A stretch of DNA of 64,000 nt from Ruminococcus flavefaciens FD-1 (GCA_000174895.1 ACOK01000114.1:61636-125635); one strand, 5' to 3'; shown: positions 45,262-55,550, counted from the first letter of the stretch. Program-made: numbers and translations. Notes: a model not told the origin generated them from the letters alone.

Positions 45262-46710
45262 TCAGATAACGTTCTCGTTCTCATCCTTCTTTCTGTTCTT
45301 CATGAACATACCAACGAAGAATGTGCCTGCTAACAGCATTAATGCGAAAGGTGCTGCTGTGAATGCGATACCTGTTACTGAGATGTCCTTCAGTGTGTTT
45401 GTGAATGCGATTGTGTCCTTGGTTTTTGTTTCATCAAGATCAAACTCAGTTGTCATTGCAGCTGTCTGACCCTTTGCAGGAGTAGCTGAATTTAAAGAAA
45501 GAGGTGAGGTATTACCCAAAGCAGAAACTGAGTAAGTATCAGGAGTATCATTAAGCTCCGTTACCTTTATCATAGTAGCCTTAGGAAGGCCTGTAATAGA
45601 GAATGATTCGCCATGCTTAAGCTTAAGATCATATGTTGTTCCTGATGCAGTAGCTACACTACCATATGTCCATTCACCGTTATCAGCGAGATTAACATCA
45701 GTTGGAGTAGAAGCAGTGCTATGCTTGTAATAAAAATCTGCCTCAGAAGTAACTGTTTCATTTGTTAATTCGATCTTAAACGGGAACTCATGATTCTTAT
45801 CACCGAGAGCACCATCAACGGTCTTTGTAATATCTACATTATATGTGTGGTACTGATCAGAGATTGTGTTACCGTTTTCGTATGTATGTGTTCCATCAGT
45901 CTCAGATTCCTTATCAAATCCGGTAACCTTTATAGTCTCTGTTACTCCGGTTTCACTTGAATATGCTATACTATCGTTAGCCTTTAAAAGTACATAACCG
46001 TATACTTTAAGATTACCGTCATTATCGTACTTTGTATAGACATCAAGGTATCTTGCCTCATCATAATTAGCATTTCTGTCTATTCCGGCTTTAATCAGAT
46101 CAGCTGGATCTGTCGTATCAGTAATGACATAGCGGTATACGCCGGCTGTAGGCTTGGGAGACAGACTTGCATTGTTAAAGGCAGCCTCGTTGATAGAAAT
46201 TGTAAGATCCTTATCTACTGTCTTAGCATTTGCCACAGTAACTGTATCGGCTTCCGGAGTCGACTCGTTTGGATGCGCTGTATCATCACCAAACTTAAGA
46301 GTTGCTGTTGTACCAGCGGTACCGGAAGTACCAAGAATAGTTACTCCGCCTGCAACACCTGCACGTACTGCTACAGTAACAGTTGCATTACCATCATCTG
46401 CATCTTCGGTCAGACCGGTGATAGTAGTTCCATCATTTACGTTAGCAGGGGCAACGGTATATGTGTAATCAACATTTGGTTCAAAGATATTTAATGCATC
46501 TTCATTGAAGATAACAATATCCTTTTTGATAGTAAATGTAAGATCACTTGCATTTGCAACAGCGTGAAGCACTTTAGCATTATCAGGTCCCTGATTACCA
46601 CTGTTTGGGGTATTTGCAGCAAAAACATTTAAAGCAGATGCAGCCATAGCTGACACCATTATAGCAGATGAAGCTGTTGAGAGCATTCTTTTAATCATAG
46701 TCTTTTTCAT
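45262..46710 (-). CDS. Spy0128-like backbone pilin with VTG-type sorting signal
   Basis: About 482 residues from MKKTMIKRML. The ATG at 46710 has AAAGGA upstream. A Sec signal peptide ends near VFAANTPN. Two or more beta domains follow. The C-terminal one (YHTYNVDITKTVDGALGDKNHEFPFKIELT...FTNTLKD) is of the isopeptide-forming Spy0128/DUF7601 type. The C-terminus is DISVTGIAFTAAP, a hydrophobic helix and KNRKKDE: a sorting signal in which VTG replaces LPXTG, as often seen with class B sortases in ruminococci. It is probably the polymerised shaft subunit. Confidence 0.87.
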   Translation of the reverse strand: MKKTMIKRMLSTASSAIMVSAMAASALNVFAANTPNSGNQGPDNAKVLHAVANASDLTFTIKKDIVIFNEDALNIFEPNVDYTYTVAPANVNDGTTITGLTEDADDGNATVTVAVRAGVAGGVTILGTSGTAGTTATLKFGDDTAHPNESTPEADTVTVANAKTVDKDLTISINEAAFNNASLSPKPTAGVYRYVITDTTDPADLIKAGIDRNANYDEARYLDVYTKYDNDGNLKVYGYVLLKANDSIAYSSETGVTETIKVTGFDKESETDGTHTYENGNTISDQYHTYNVDITKTVDGALGDKNHEFPFKIELTNETVTSEADFYYKHSTASTPTDVNLADNGEWTYGSVATASGTTYDLKLKHGESFSITGLPKATMIKVTELNDTPDTYSVSALGNTSPLSLNSATPAKGQTAAMTTEFDLDETKTKDTIAFTNTLKDISVTGIAFTAAPFALMLLAGTFFVGMFMKNRKKDENENVI

Positions 46711-46827
46711 AATTTCATTTCCTTTCATAAATAAATTCGGATTAAGTTTATATTCAGATAAAATTTTGTGTCCAGTAAAGCCACTTATGGAGGCTCACCT
46801 CTTGGATGATGGATATTCTTGTTTCGG

Positions 46828-49800
46828 TCAGAGCGGATTCGTTTCATAGTACTTCCCCTCCTTCCTATTACATATGAATATCGGTATAATTCCTTTAAAC
46901 AACATAGCTGCTATCTTATTTATAAGCGTAACAGCATTATCGCTAATTACCGGAACATATGGCGGCGGATCTGATGCAGGCTCAATTTCGTAAACTATGG
47001 GATCACCGGAGAATGCATCCCTCATTTTACTTTCCTTGTATCTGCGATCTGAATGATCGGCTGTTTCGCCGGATCTGAATTTCAATTTTCCTGTTTTACG
47101 TATGAATAACAAGCTAATTCCTGTAAACGACATCGCTGCTTTACCTATTCCATGCGGAACAGCAATATCGCTTATTGCCGAATCATAAGGCGGCGGATTC
47201 GATGCAGGCTCAATTTCGTAAATAGCGGGTTCAACTGAGATAATCTCAAACTTTTCACTTGTCTTTGATCTGCACTCAGAATTATTATCAATTTCGCCGG
47301 ATATGAATTCTGTTTTTCCCTTTTTACGTATGAATAACAGCATAATTCCTGCAAGAAGAATAATCGCCATCATTATCTCATACGGTTCAGAAACATCACC
47401 TATTCCTGTAACGGCAGGCGTTGTTGTCTCGTGATAAATAATATAAACTGTTGGTTCGCCTGAGAAAACCTGCCACTCACCGTCTGCGGTAAGCCTGTAC
47501 ATTATCTGATGATCATGTATGCCAAGTCTTAACTCAAGGTCATCTGAAACGGTGTCAAGTCCGGAGATGTAACCTACACCTGGCTTTCCTGCACCTATTT
47601 TTTCATATTTAAGTGAAGTCTGCGTTAAGCCATCAAGATCGGGCGGTACACGGTAAAGACCGTTTCCTGAGCCATTGCTTACTACTAATTCGCCGTCGAC
47701 ATCCAGCACATTATTCTGTTTCAGCGTCTGTCCCAGTATCTTGTCAAGTATTTCACCTTTTCTCTTGAATGGTTCAGTAATTTCCTTAAGTTTTCCGTCA
47801 GCCTCCTCTATAACATATTTTATTTTGGGCTTTTTGTAGTAAATGAAGTAGATCTCGTTATCTTCCAGCAGCTTGTCCTTATCGTTATCAAGGTAGAAAT
47901 CGTAGATATTGTTATGATTCTCATCGATAACTTCATAATCAAGTTCTGTGATAGGATCGTAGCTGACATTTACTTCGCCGTTTTCAGCGGGCTTGCCTGC
48001 TGCGATACCTGCAAATACATACTCGTCCCTTGCATCCACTTTAAGAAGATTAGTTGCCATGCCACCTGATTCTAGATTCCAGATATCATCGAGAGACATA
48101 TTGTGCGTATAAACAGCTGAAACGTCAGTTCTGATATCATTATCAGCATTCGTGATCTTGCCTGCGCCTGCTATAGCTGCATGGATCACCTTAGCAACAG
48201 GTTCACGTTTGTTGGTGTATGTAACTGTTACTTCTTTTGGAGTATTGTCTGTGGTGAATGTGTAAGTAAGATCTTCGAATGATCCGTGATCCTTGGTTAT
48301 TTCTGTTGAAAATAATGGATCTGCTGTCTGGATTATTTCGACTTTTTGAGTAATGGTGGTAGTAATTTCATCTGTATAATAATTGTAAGGCCTATTTCTA
48401 TTATTATTATAGTATCCTGTTTCATTTACTGTATTTGTAGAATTAGTACTCGAACTAAAAAGGGTTATTGATTCAGACATGGAATCCGTTAAAGATAAAC
48501 TATACTGTGGCAATATTGTAGTAGAGACTTCAGGAACTAATGTTTCAGGGCCACGATAAGTACTATAGTAGTAATATTTTCTAATTGTTTGTGTTGTTGT
48601 AGTCTCAGTAATTTTAACGGTATAAGTAAACTCCTTACTCATATCCCCAGCAAGTCCTATTGTTTTCTCGTTGAGGTTAACGATAGTCGGCTGCGAATCA
48701 TAATAAACAACATAGAGTGCAATGTCATAGCCAGCATCGTTCCATGTATTACCTCCGTCAACGGAATACTTATATCCACGCCATGTGTTCATGACTCGCA
48801 GATCAGGACGTGAAGCATCTGAGCTGGAAGCCTGAGTAATGGTATGAAGCTGTGAAGCATTAGTCGCATTCGGGTCACCGATAGCAAAGGAATAGAAATC
48901 ATTGCTATTGGTTTTGTTTGCCCAGTCACGTGGCAATGTCACATAATTTTTCATTTCGTAAGGTGTCTGATGTATTTCTGCTTCTTTTGCATTATCCGGA
49001 ACCTGACTGTTTAATGTTGTATCTGTCAGACCACCTGAAGGTGCCATATCCTTGTAGTAGATTGGAACGGTCGAAGGATCTTTATAGTAGACAATGTAGA
49101 CTTCTTCATCGTTGCCAAGTTGTTTGTCCTCTCCTTGCGGCTTGTCTGCCGAAGCACTATAATGTACCCATACATTCGTATCGGTCGGATTGTAGTAGAG
49201 ATAATCTATCTTTTTATCCTCACTGATACTATTAGGTGCTGTTTTTTTGTCACATACACAGGCAAAAGCAAAGCTGTAAGAATTGCCCTCGTCATCATGT
49301 GGATTAACATACACTCTGGCATAAGTGTCATCACTGATATCAACTATATCATTTTTGATAGGAATTTCAGGCTTAATTCGCCATTCCAAATCCTTTATAA
49401 CAAGCGTTTTATCAGATGCATCTACAGCGTGAACAGGAACTTTGATCTCACCTGTCCAGAAGCCATACAGCGTCATTTCACCTGTAACCGGCTGACCAAA
49501 TTCATAAGGCTGAGCATTGTCATTATATCTATCAGTAGTCCAGTAACGGAATGTGTTGTTTACGTCCTGAACGTTTGCAGGAAGAGATGGTACGCCTACC
49601 GGAGCTTCAAGTTTGGAATTGAGGTATATTTCGGTATAATACATTCCATTTTCAGACTTATACTTAGGCTCAACCCAGCCCGAACCCCAGCTTGCTCTAT
49701 CCTTATTCTTGTCAAACCAGACTCTGATCTTCCATTCAGCATACAGTGTCACGGGTTCTTGGGTATCAACATAAAGATTCGGATCGGCACTGATACTGCC

Positions 49801-52800
49801 TTTATCAAAGTGTGTACCGCTTCCGTCGGGTTCTGTATTCCAGCCGCAGAACTCATAAGATCCGTAGCTGAATCCTGCACCGCTGCTGAGTCTTATGGGT
49901 GAATTGTCATAGAGGTCGGTGATAGTTGCCTGAGTATCTGTGCATGATGTTCTTGGATGCATATCATTAGCATCAAGAGGCAACAGTGTTTCACCGTAAT
50001 CCACTGCGTTACTGTCAATAGTACCGCCGTTTGCGTCGTAAATGATAGTAGCTGTCTTGACTTCACGGTATACCGCATCGAGGAAGATTCGGCTCTTCTT
50101 GTTGCCATTTGAATCAACGACATCATCAGCAAAGGCAGAATTGAACTCGAATGCCTCTCCGGGATAGTATATCCTGTCTGAAGGGTCTTTTCTGATCTTC
50201 CAGCCAATGAAGTTATATCCGTCAGGCGGAATAGCTGTTCTTCCGACAACTACGCTTGAATGATCGGCATAATCCGCTTCATCGAGCAATTTGAATACAT
50301 CTACTTCGTTACTGTCAGCTGAATCGAGTTCACCTTGAATGCCATCAACAACAGTATTGTATGTGATGTAGTATGTACCGACACGCTTCCAGTGAAGTCT
50401 GAATTTCAGGTTGCCACGGATAGGTTCGCCGAACTTATAAAGCGTTTCTTCGCCTGTGACTGGATTGACCTCATAGCAGCCGGCAAACCTGTAAGCACCT
50501 TGCATATACTTATATCTGGTAAAGTCAACAGCATTATCAAGGTCATCGGAGTAATAGGAGGTTCTGCTTAAGTCTTTTTCCCTATCCTCCTTTTCACTGC
50601 CCAGACCATAGGCAGCTCTGTCGAGAACGTGATAGAAATAAGTGCCTCTCGGGTCTTCGATATAGTTTCTGGTTACGTTGTCATAGGATTCTACTTTTTC
50701 TCCATATTCAAGCCAGAACCATGTTGACGCTGTCTCAGGAAGTACGCCTCCGTTAGGGTCAAGTTCAACCAGGTATTCTTCTATTTCCCAGCCAGCAAAA
50801 AGTTGTATATTATAAGACGGCATTCTTTCATATACCTGATAATTTATTTCTTGTTCAACACCATTTTCATCAATATAATGTATATCTTCATATGATGGTT
50901 CTGAAAAGAACACTTTAGTCGTACAAGCAGCATCAGTATACCAACCTTTAAACTTGTATCCTAAAGGCGGTTCAGGAGTATCAATAATATAATCGGATAC
51001 ACGCTCGTTAAACAGCACACTTCTATCCTCAATTAATGTATCAGTATTAGCGCCGCTATTATTTTTTGTGTTTCTGAATTCAATATGAGATGTAGCTCGA
51101 TCATAATAAAGATAATTTTTTTTATCAGAACCTATGTTAGCTTCATTCTGATTATTATTATGAGTACCAAATGTAGGATAAGCATTAGTACGACTACGTA
51201 TATAACCTTCTATAGGATGATACTCTTCGTCATATGTCAAAAAATTAAAATTATGATTGACCGTTTTGTACAGTTCATAAGTTTTTCCGTTAAAAGTACG
51301 AGTCTCACCTGTATACATATACGGAAGATCCGGATTGATCTCTGCGTAATAATAAATGGTTTTATCTGTTCCACGCCAACGGCCATTAAACGTAACATCA
51401 GCATCCGGCATCTTCTCTATTGTTGCCATTGCATAGTTGTAAACCTGAGTATTCGTTGCAGTCCAGTCATATCCGTTATATGAACTACCATTGTCACCGA
51501 TAATAGGAAAATATTTAACCAGATTTGCACCATACAATTCTTGAATTGTCTTTACTGTTCTACTATCATATCTAAATGTAAAAGTATGAACATTTCTGTC
51601 ATAGTAAACATTTACAACTGAGGAACCATCGCCCTTTACTTCAACATTAGTATCACAGTTAGAATAATGGAATCCTTCATAGCCAGTTGTTCCGGCTTTA
51701 TTCTTATACTGAGCATCCGGCTGACTTATAACTGAACCTGTGATTGAAGAAACAGGAAAGCTCTCAGCAAAGTCATAATGCTTATCATCTGAATTTGCTT
51801 CATCTGTAGCCTTCTGACGCCAGATAACTACCGTGTATGTAGTATTAGACTCGTTCCAGTGAGCGTAAAGAGTAGTATCTTCTTTAATAATAAGCTTACG
51901 ATCAGACGAAACCGCCAGATTTGTGCCTGATATATTACCTACAGCAGGATCTATATTTCCGTCAGCATCAGTTATCTTTGTGCCGCCGATTGCGTCGGTG
52001 AACCAGCCGTCGAAAACATAGCCGGGACGTGTCATTTCATCCTTGCCGGGGAGCTTTGCTGTTCCATCCTCTAAAAAGTAATACTTAGGCGAAATGTATG
52101 TAGCACCTGAGCCTGTTTCACCTGATACGAAAGACAGCCAGCGGATATTGGAAAATACAGGATAGAGGTGTGTATTTGCGTTTATTGTTATCGGGTTTTC
52201 CTCAATAACGATGGGGTCGCCTTCGTCATCTGTTGTACTTCCGGGATGAGTACATTCCTGCTTTGACCAGCCACGGAATAACATCTGCGGCGATTTGTTC
52301 TGATTCTGATCATCTTCGCTTGAGCTGTCATCATAGGTAACTGTTATATCGTCTATTTGTATACTTGCTTCATTATTGCTGCCGGTAAGCTCGCCTCGTC
52401 TTGTTGCAGCTATCGGCCATGAATCGTTAGCAGCGTTATACTGCTCGTGGAAAATAACGTATGCGCAGTTTGCGAAAACCGCACCGAGTTTTACTGGTTC
52501 TGTTTCTGTCTCTGTAATAGGCGGTATATTATCGAAATCAAACTTATTGGTAGGATTATTATTATTGTCCAATACATACCAACCCATAAAGGTTGAAGTG
52601 GCACTGCCTCTCACTGAAGGCAGCTGAGGGATAGTCAATTTCTCGCCGTTTTTTATAGTCTGGCGCCAGATCTTGACTTCTTCGCCTGATGAATCCTGAG
52701 CTGAATTTGTAGAGTAGTAATACTTTACGTAAGTACCGCTCTCATCAGGAGTATAGAATTCATAGGTACGAACCGGGCCTTCATCCGTAATGTAATAAAC

Positions 52801-53304
52801 CGAGAATCCTGATGCGATGAAGCTGATAGTATCACCGTCTATTGTAAAATCCTTGATCTCGGTAACGCTTCCGTCATCACTGATATGCCAGAGTGTGAGT
52901 GGTTTTTCAGCAGCACTTGCTTCTCCTATAGCGGAATTGGTAATAGAAACGTTTATAGGATTAGCGCTGTCAGGCTGATACTCTTTGCCCTTGTTCATGA
53001 TAGCGATATCATACGAACAAATAGTTTCAGCGGGAACTGTATTATCTGTCCGGCTGACAACCAGATCAGACTCTACAGGCATCATACCGTCAAGAGCGAC
53101 TTTTTCTGTCATATCCTCACTGGGATATGCGCTTTTTGTCTGATACTCAAGAAGTTCAGTATCTTCCGTGATAACCTGCTCATCGGCACCTTTTGCAACG
53201 ATAATCGAGTCAAGAGGCATACTTGAAAGCATGATCACCATACTAACCAGAAATACTGTGATCCTTGACATGATATTTTTCATGCTTGACGTACTGTTTC
53301 TCAA
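46828..53304 (-). CDS. Giant InlB-B-repeat surface adhesin with triplicated C-terminal anchor region
   Basis: About 2158 residues. I prefer the TTG at 53304 (AAGGAGG eight bases upstream) over a GTG that overlaps the RBS. A signal peptide (ITVFLVSMVIMLSSMP) leads to many Listeria-Bacteroides (InlB B-type) repeats. These are recognisable by GYxFxGWYT/WxTxxxG strands ending in LYAxW (e.g. GYVFDGWFTDAIGG...TLYAHW). The first anchor is PAVTGIGDVSEP, a hydrophobic helix, then RKKGK. Two further, diverged copies of the same unit follow before the stop. It is probably the tip or major adhesin displayed by the sortases on either side. Confidence 0.88.
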   Translation of the reverse strand: MRNSTSSMKNIMSRITVFLVSMVIMLSSMPLDSIIVAKGADEQVITEDTELLEYQTKSAYPSEDMTEKVALDGMMPVESDLVVSRTDNTVPAETICSYDIAIMNKGKEYQPDSANPINVSITNSAIGEASAAEKPLTLWHISDDGSVTEIKDFTIDGDTISFIASGFSVYYITDEGPVRTYEFYTPDESGTYVKYYYSTNSAQDSSGEEVKIWRQTIKNGEKLTIPQLPSVRGSATSTFMGWYVLDNNNNPTNKFDFDNIPPITETETEPVKLGAVFANCAYVIFHEQYNAANDSWPIAATRRGELTGSNNEASIQIDDITVTYDDSSSEDDQNQNKSPQMLFRGWSKQECTHPGSTTDDEGDPIVIEENPITINANTHLYPVFSNIRWLSFVSGETGSGATYISPKYYFLEDGTAKLPGKDEMTRPGYVFDGWFTDAIGGTKITDADGNIDPAVGNISGTNLAVSSDRKLIIKEDTTLYAHWNESNTTYTVVIWRQKATDEANSDDKHYDFAESFPVSSITGSVISQPDAQYKNKAGTTGYEGFHYSNCDTNVEVKGDGSSVVNVYYDRNVHTFTFRYDSRTVKTIQELYGANLVKYFPIIGDNGSSYNGYDWTATNTQVYNYAMATIEKMPDADVTFNGRWRGTDKTIYYYAEINPDLPYMYTGETRTFNGKTYELYKTVNHNFNFLTYDEEYHPIEGYIRSRTNAYPTFGTHNNNQNEANIGSDKKNYLYYDRATSHIEFRNTKNNSGANTDTLIEDRSVLFNERVSDYIIDTPEPPLGYKFKGWYTDAACTTKVFFSEPSYEDIHYIDENGVEQEINYQVYERMPSYNIQLFAGWEIEEYLVELDPNGGVLPETASTWFWLEYGEKVESYDNVTRNYIEDPRGTYFYHVLDRAAYGLGSEKEDREKDLSRTSYYSDDLDNAVDFTRYKYMQGAYRFAGCYEVNPVTGEETLYKFGEPIRGNLKFRLHWKRVGTYYITYNTVVDGIQGELDSADSNEVDVFKLLDEADYADHSSVVVGRTAIPPDGYNFIGWKIRKDPSDRIYYPGEAFEFNSAFADDVVDSNGNKKSRIFLDAVYREVKTATIIYDANGGTIDSNAVDYGETLLPLDANDMHPRTSCTDTQATITDLYDNSPIRLSSGAGFSYGSYEFCGWNTEPDGSGTHFDKGSISADPNLYVDTQEPVTLYAEWKIRVWFDKNKDRASWGSGWVEPKYKSENGMYYTEIYLNSKLEAPVGVPSLPANVQDVNNTFRYWTTDRYNDNAQPYEFGQPVTGEMTLYGFWTGEIKVPVHAVDASDKTLVIKDLEWRIKPEIPIKNDIVDISDDTYARVYVNPHDDEGNSYSFAFACVCDKKTAPNSISEDKKIDYLYYNPTDTNVWVHYSASADKPQGEDKQLGNDEEVYIVYYKDPSTVPIYYKDMAPSGGLTDTTLNSQVPDNAKEAEIHQTPYEMKNYVTLPRDWANKTNSNDFYSFAIGDPNATNASQLHTITQASSSDASRPDLRVMNTWRGYKYSVDGGNTWNDAGYDIALYVVYYDSQPTIVNLNEKTIGLAGDMSKEFTYTVKITETTTTQTIRKYYYYSTYRGPETLVPEVSTTILPQYSLSLTDSMSESITLFSSSTNSTNTVNETGYYNNNRNRPYNYYTDEITTTITQKVEIIQTADPLFSTEITKDHGSFEDLTYTFTTDNTPKEVTVTYTNKREPVAKVIHAAIAGAGKITNADNDIRTDVSAVYTHNMSLDDIWNLESGGMATNLLKVDARDEYVFAGIAAGKPAENGEVNVSYDPITELDYEVIDENHNNIYDFYLDNDKDKLLEDNEIYFIYYKKPKIKYVIEEADGKLKEITEPFKRKGEILDKILGQTLKQNNVLDVDGELVVSNGSGNGLYRVPPDLDGLTQTSLKYEKIGAGKPGVGYISGLDTVSDDLELRLGIHDHQIMYRLTADGEWQVFSGEPTVYIIYHETTTPAVTGIGDVSEPYEIMMAIILLAGIMLLFIRKKGKTEFISGEIDNNSECRSKTSEKFEIISVEPAIYEIEPASNPPPYDSAISDIAVPHGIGKAAMSFTGISLLFIRKTGKLKFRSGETADHSDRRYKESKMRDAFSGDPIVYEIEPASDPPPYVPVISDNAVTLINKIAAMLFKGIIPIFICNRKEGKYYETNPL
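46831..47470 (-). repeat. Three tandem copies (~220 bp) encoding the adhesin's anchor region
   Basis: Units of about 220-224 bp start near 47470, 47245 and 47020. Each encodes an acidic lead (FSGEPTVY, ISVEPAIYEIEPAS, FSGDPIVYEIEPAS), a hydrophobic helix and a basic stop (FIRKKGK, FIRKTGK, ICNRKEG). Units two and three share PPPY and over 80 percent of bases in the EIEPAS block. Only unit one keeps a VTG motif. Confidence 0.78.
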
Positions 53305-53346
53305 TCCACTCACCTCCTTTTTTGAAAAATGGCAATAAACTCAAAT

Positions 53347-54633
53347 TTAATTTTCTGTTTCGGGTATTCTGTGATTTTCGTCATATTCATCATCGGGTCT
53401 TATTCCACGGTAGCGGAAACAGATGAAATCAACTGCAAGAGCAGCAGCCTCTGTAACTACCATGATCCATGTATACTTGTCACTGATGACCACTCGCTTT
53501 GTGATATCCTCAGTGAAAATGAATATCAGCACTGCGGCGACAGCGATCAGAAGTTCGATTATGATTCCTGCCCGCATCTTCCATACAAAGCTTCTAAGAT
53601 CATCGTAAAGATCTTTTATTCGTTCATCTGTGTCCTTCTTGTCTTTCAGCTCCTTTGCCTTGCGGCGGGAGAAGCCTATCTGTCTGTACTTTTTCCTCAG
53701 TGAAAGCAAAGGAAGAAGAGTGAGTACAGTCAGAATCATCGAAACAAGATTCAGAAACGCCCAGTGTGCGCTGCCTGAATAATGTCCGACTGCCTTCAGT
53801 GCTTTCCTAATACCGCTTACAGCGGCATCATCTTCATTTGTTCCGGAATAATCGGCGTAAATATCATTAGCCGGATCATGGGGTTCAAGTGATGCAAAAA
53901 GCACTATTCTTCCATTGGTAACAGCATCTGTACAAGTAGATAGTCCAACGATACTGATCCCTTTACTTTCATCCGGGAACTCCGAAATGTTGATTGCGTG
54001 TTCGCTTATATATTTCTTCAGTTCCGGGTAATGCACATCAGCTCCCGATTCTGTATTATATACCGTTCCGTTATACGATTCGGTCGATATACAAGCGAAT
54101 ACCCTGAGATCAAATGTACCGTTCTCAGTCTGAAGCATTCCCAATCGATGAGAATCAAAATAATCCTTATCACGATACTTGTCTATATCTCCGAACATGG
54201 CACCGTTATCCATATGGTGACCATAGATAATGTTATACCAGTCATCGAATCCGCTGCTGTTTTCTGCTGAGAGGTAAATTGAACCTGTCAGTGTGGAATT
54301 ACCGTAGATATCCTTGTTAAGATATTCCAGATCATCCTCGCCCTGTACTACCGGATAGTTGATATGCGTACCAAACATTTCAAGCCACCCGACTGTATCG
54401 CTGTTTATCGTTTTCAGTTCGGTAAATCCGAGCGTCTTTTCGCTGCCGTCTTCGTCATAGCTTTGCACCGGACGATACTGAAGAAGATCATAGGATGTAA
54501 AGGCTGACTTTCCCGTGTAGAAAATGTCATACAGCACGTACATTCCATACATGAAAAGGAGCGAAGCTGCCAACAGGACAAAAACCATAAGTATGCGGTT
54601 TGCGATCGAAGCCGCTTTATTGAGAGTTTTCAA
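53347..54633 (-). CDS. Class B sortase with long C-terminal membrane extension (pilus locus, upstream copy)
   Basis: 428 residues. An N-terminal membrane helix (about 13-36) is followed by a sortase domain with His in IIYGHHMDNGAMF, Cys in VGLSTCTDAV, and Arg in NGRIVLFA. After the barrel, three more membrane helices and a coiled, charged cytoplasmic stretch (RRKAKELKDKKDTDERIKDLYDDL) occur, unlike housekeeping SrtB. Multi-helix C-termini are known in pilin-polymerising sortases, so this is the likely pilus polymerase. It is 18 bases downstream of the sipA-like gene. Confidence 0.9.
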   Translation of the reverse strand: MKTLNKAASIANRILMVFVLLAASLLFMYGMYVLYDIFYTGKSAFTSYDLLQYRPVQSYDEDGSEKTLGFTELKTINSDTVGWLEMFGTHINYPVVQGEDDLEYLNKDIYGNSTLTGSIYLSAENSSGFDDWYNIIYGHHMDNGAMFGDIDKYRDKDYFDSHRLGMLQTENGTFDLRVFACISTESYNGTVYNTESGADVHYPELKKYISEHAINISEFPDESKGISIVGLSTCTDAVTNGRIVLFASLEPHDPANDIYADYSGTNEDDAAVSGIRKALKAVGHYSGSAHWAFLNLVSMILTVLTLLPLLSLRKKYRQIGFSRRKAKELKDKKDTDERIKDLYDDLRSFVWKMRAGIIIELLIAVAAVLIFIFTEDITKRVVISDKYTWIMVVTEAAALAVDFICFRYRGIRPDDEYDENHRIPETEN

Positions 54634-54651
54634 TTCATCACCCCACTGTTG

Positions 54652-55221
54652 TCACAGATCATTTCGTCTTATTGCGGTGATGACCTTGCCTTTGATTTCG
54701 GATTTTGAAACGCTTCCGTAATATCGGCTGTCCTCGCCTCCGGTACGATGATCGCAGAGAATAAAATACTCATTCTCGCCAAGTTTTACCGGATAGTCAA
54801 CAAATCCCTCATATCTGGGAGTGGAAGTGAAAACATTGGTTTCTATCATTGCACTGCCGTTTATTATCAGGGCCTCACCATCGGAAATATCGACCGTATC
54901 CCCGGGCCCTGCAACTATCCTCCCTATATACCGGGTATTGTTCTTAGTCAGAACAACCACATCCTGAGCATGAAGTTCACGGCTCAGGCGATAATAAAGC
55001 AGGATATCATTCGCCTTGATATTAGGAGACATATCGCCATTCGGCGCCTGTGCCATTCCTAAAATGAAGCCAAACATCAGCCATATCACTGTCACGATGA
55101 TAAGACAGTTCAGCAGAAACACCTGAATCGGAGTCATAGGAGAGCGGTGTTTATTTTTGTTCTCAGACTGCTGATTATTTTTATCGTTTTCTCTCTTATT
55201 AATATTATTAGCTGCTCTCAC
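54652..55221 (-). CDS. SipA-like signal peptidase homologue lacking the Ser-Lys dyad
   Basis: 189 residues starting at a GTG (55221). A long hydrophilic leader and one membrane anchor (about 31-55) precede an S26 fold. The Ser box reads APNGDMSP where SGSMMP is expected, so Asp replaces Ser. The Lys box reads YIGRIVAGPGD where YVKR is expected, so Gly replaces Lys. Box E is CDHRTGGEDSR. Exactly this Asp/Gly change is known for SipA of Streptococcus pyogenes pilus islands, needed for pilus assembly rather than peptide cleavage. It is first in the pilus operon. It is likely a pilin chaperone. Confidence 0.85.
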   Translation of the reverse strand: MRAANNINKRENDKNNQQSENKNKHRSPMTPIQVFLLNCLIIVTVIWLMFGFILGMAQAPNGDMSPNIKANDILLYYRLSRELHAQDVVVLTKNNTRYIGRIVAGPGDTVDISDGEALIINGSAMIETNVFTSTPRYEGFVDYPVKLGENEYFILCDHRTGGEDSRYYGSVSKSEIKGKVITAIRRNDL

Positions 55222-55239
55222 TGATTTCGCCTCACTTAA

Positions 55240-55267
55240 ATTATACCATTTGTAAATCGTGTTTCAA
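55240..55267 (-). promoter_or_regulatory. Promoter of the pilus operon
   Basis: TTGAAA (55262-55267), 16 bases, TATAAT (55240-55245) on the minus strand, 18 bases upstream of the GTG start. The AT-rich 55270-55550 region upstream has no gene; it probably binds the neighbouring response regulator. Confidence 0.62.
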
Positions 55268-55550
55268 ATATAACATTTTGAAAACCGTGCTAAAAAAGCA
55301 TCCGGCATTTTATTAAATTGTATTAACTAAATTTTGTGCCATAACATACATTCCACAGCATTATTGCACCGTTTTCACATTTTGGACGTTTTTTAAATGC
55401 TTATTTTAGCTTGTTTAACAAGTGAACCTCTTGTTGTTTGTTGGCATTATAACACACAAACTGTTACAGAACCGTTAACTAAATGCCGCCAGCTTAAATT
55501 ATCGATGTAGAAAACGCAGAGAAATTATACTATTTGTTTTGTGCAATTTC

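Noticed and set aside
49120..49902. 260-residue plus-strand ORF inside the adhesin gene
   Set aside because: Antisense to the InlB-repeat coding frame; hydrophobic content is an artefact of the repeats.
55270..55550. Small gene or sRNA in the pilus upstream region
   Set aside because: AT-rich with several weak -10-like boxes but no ORF with an RBS and no terminator-capped transcript could be supported.
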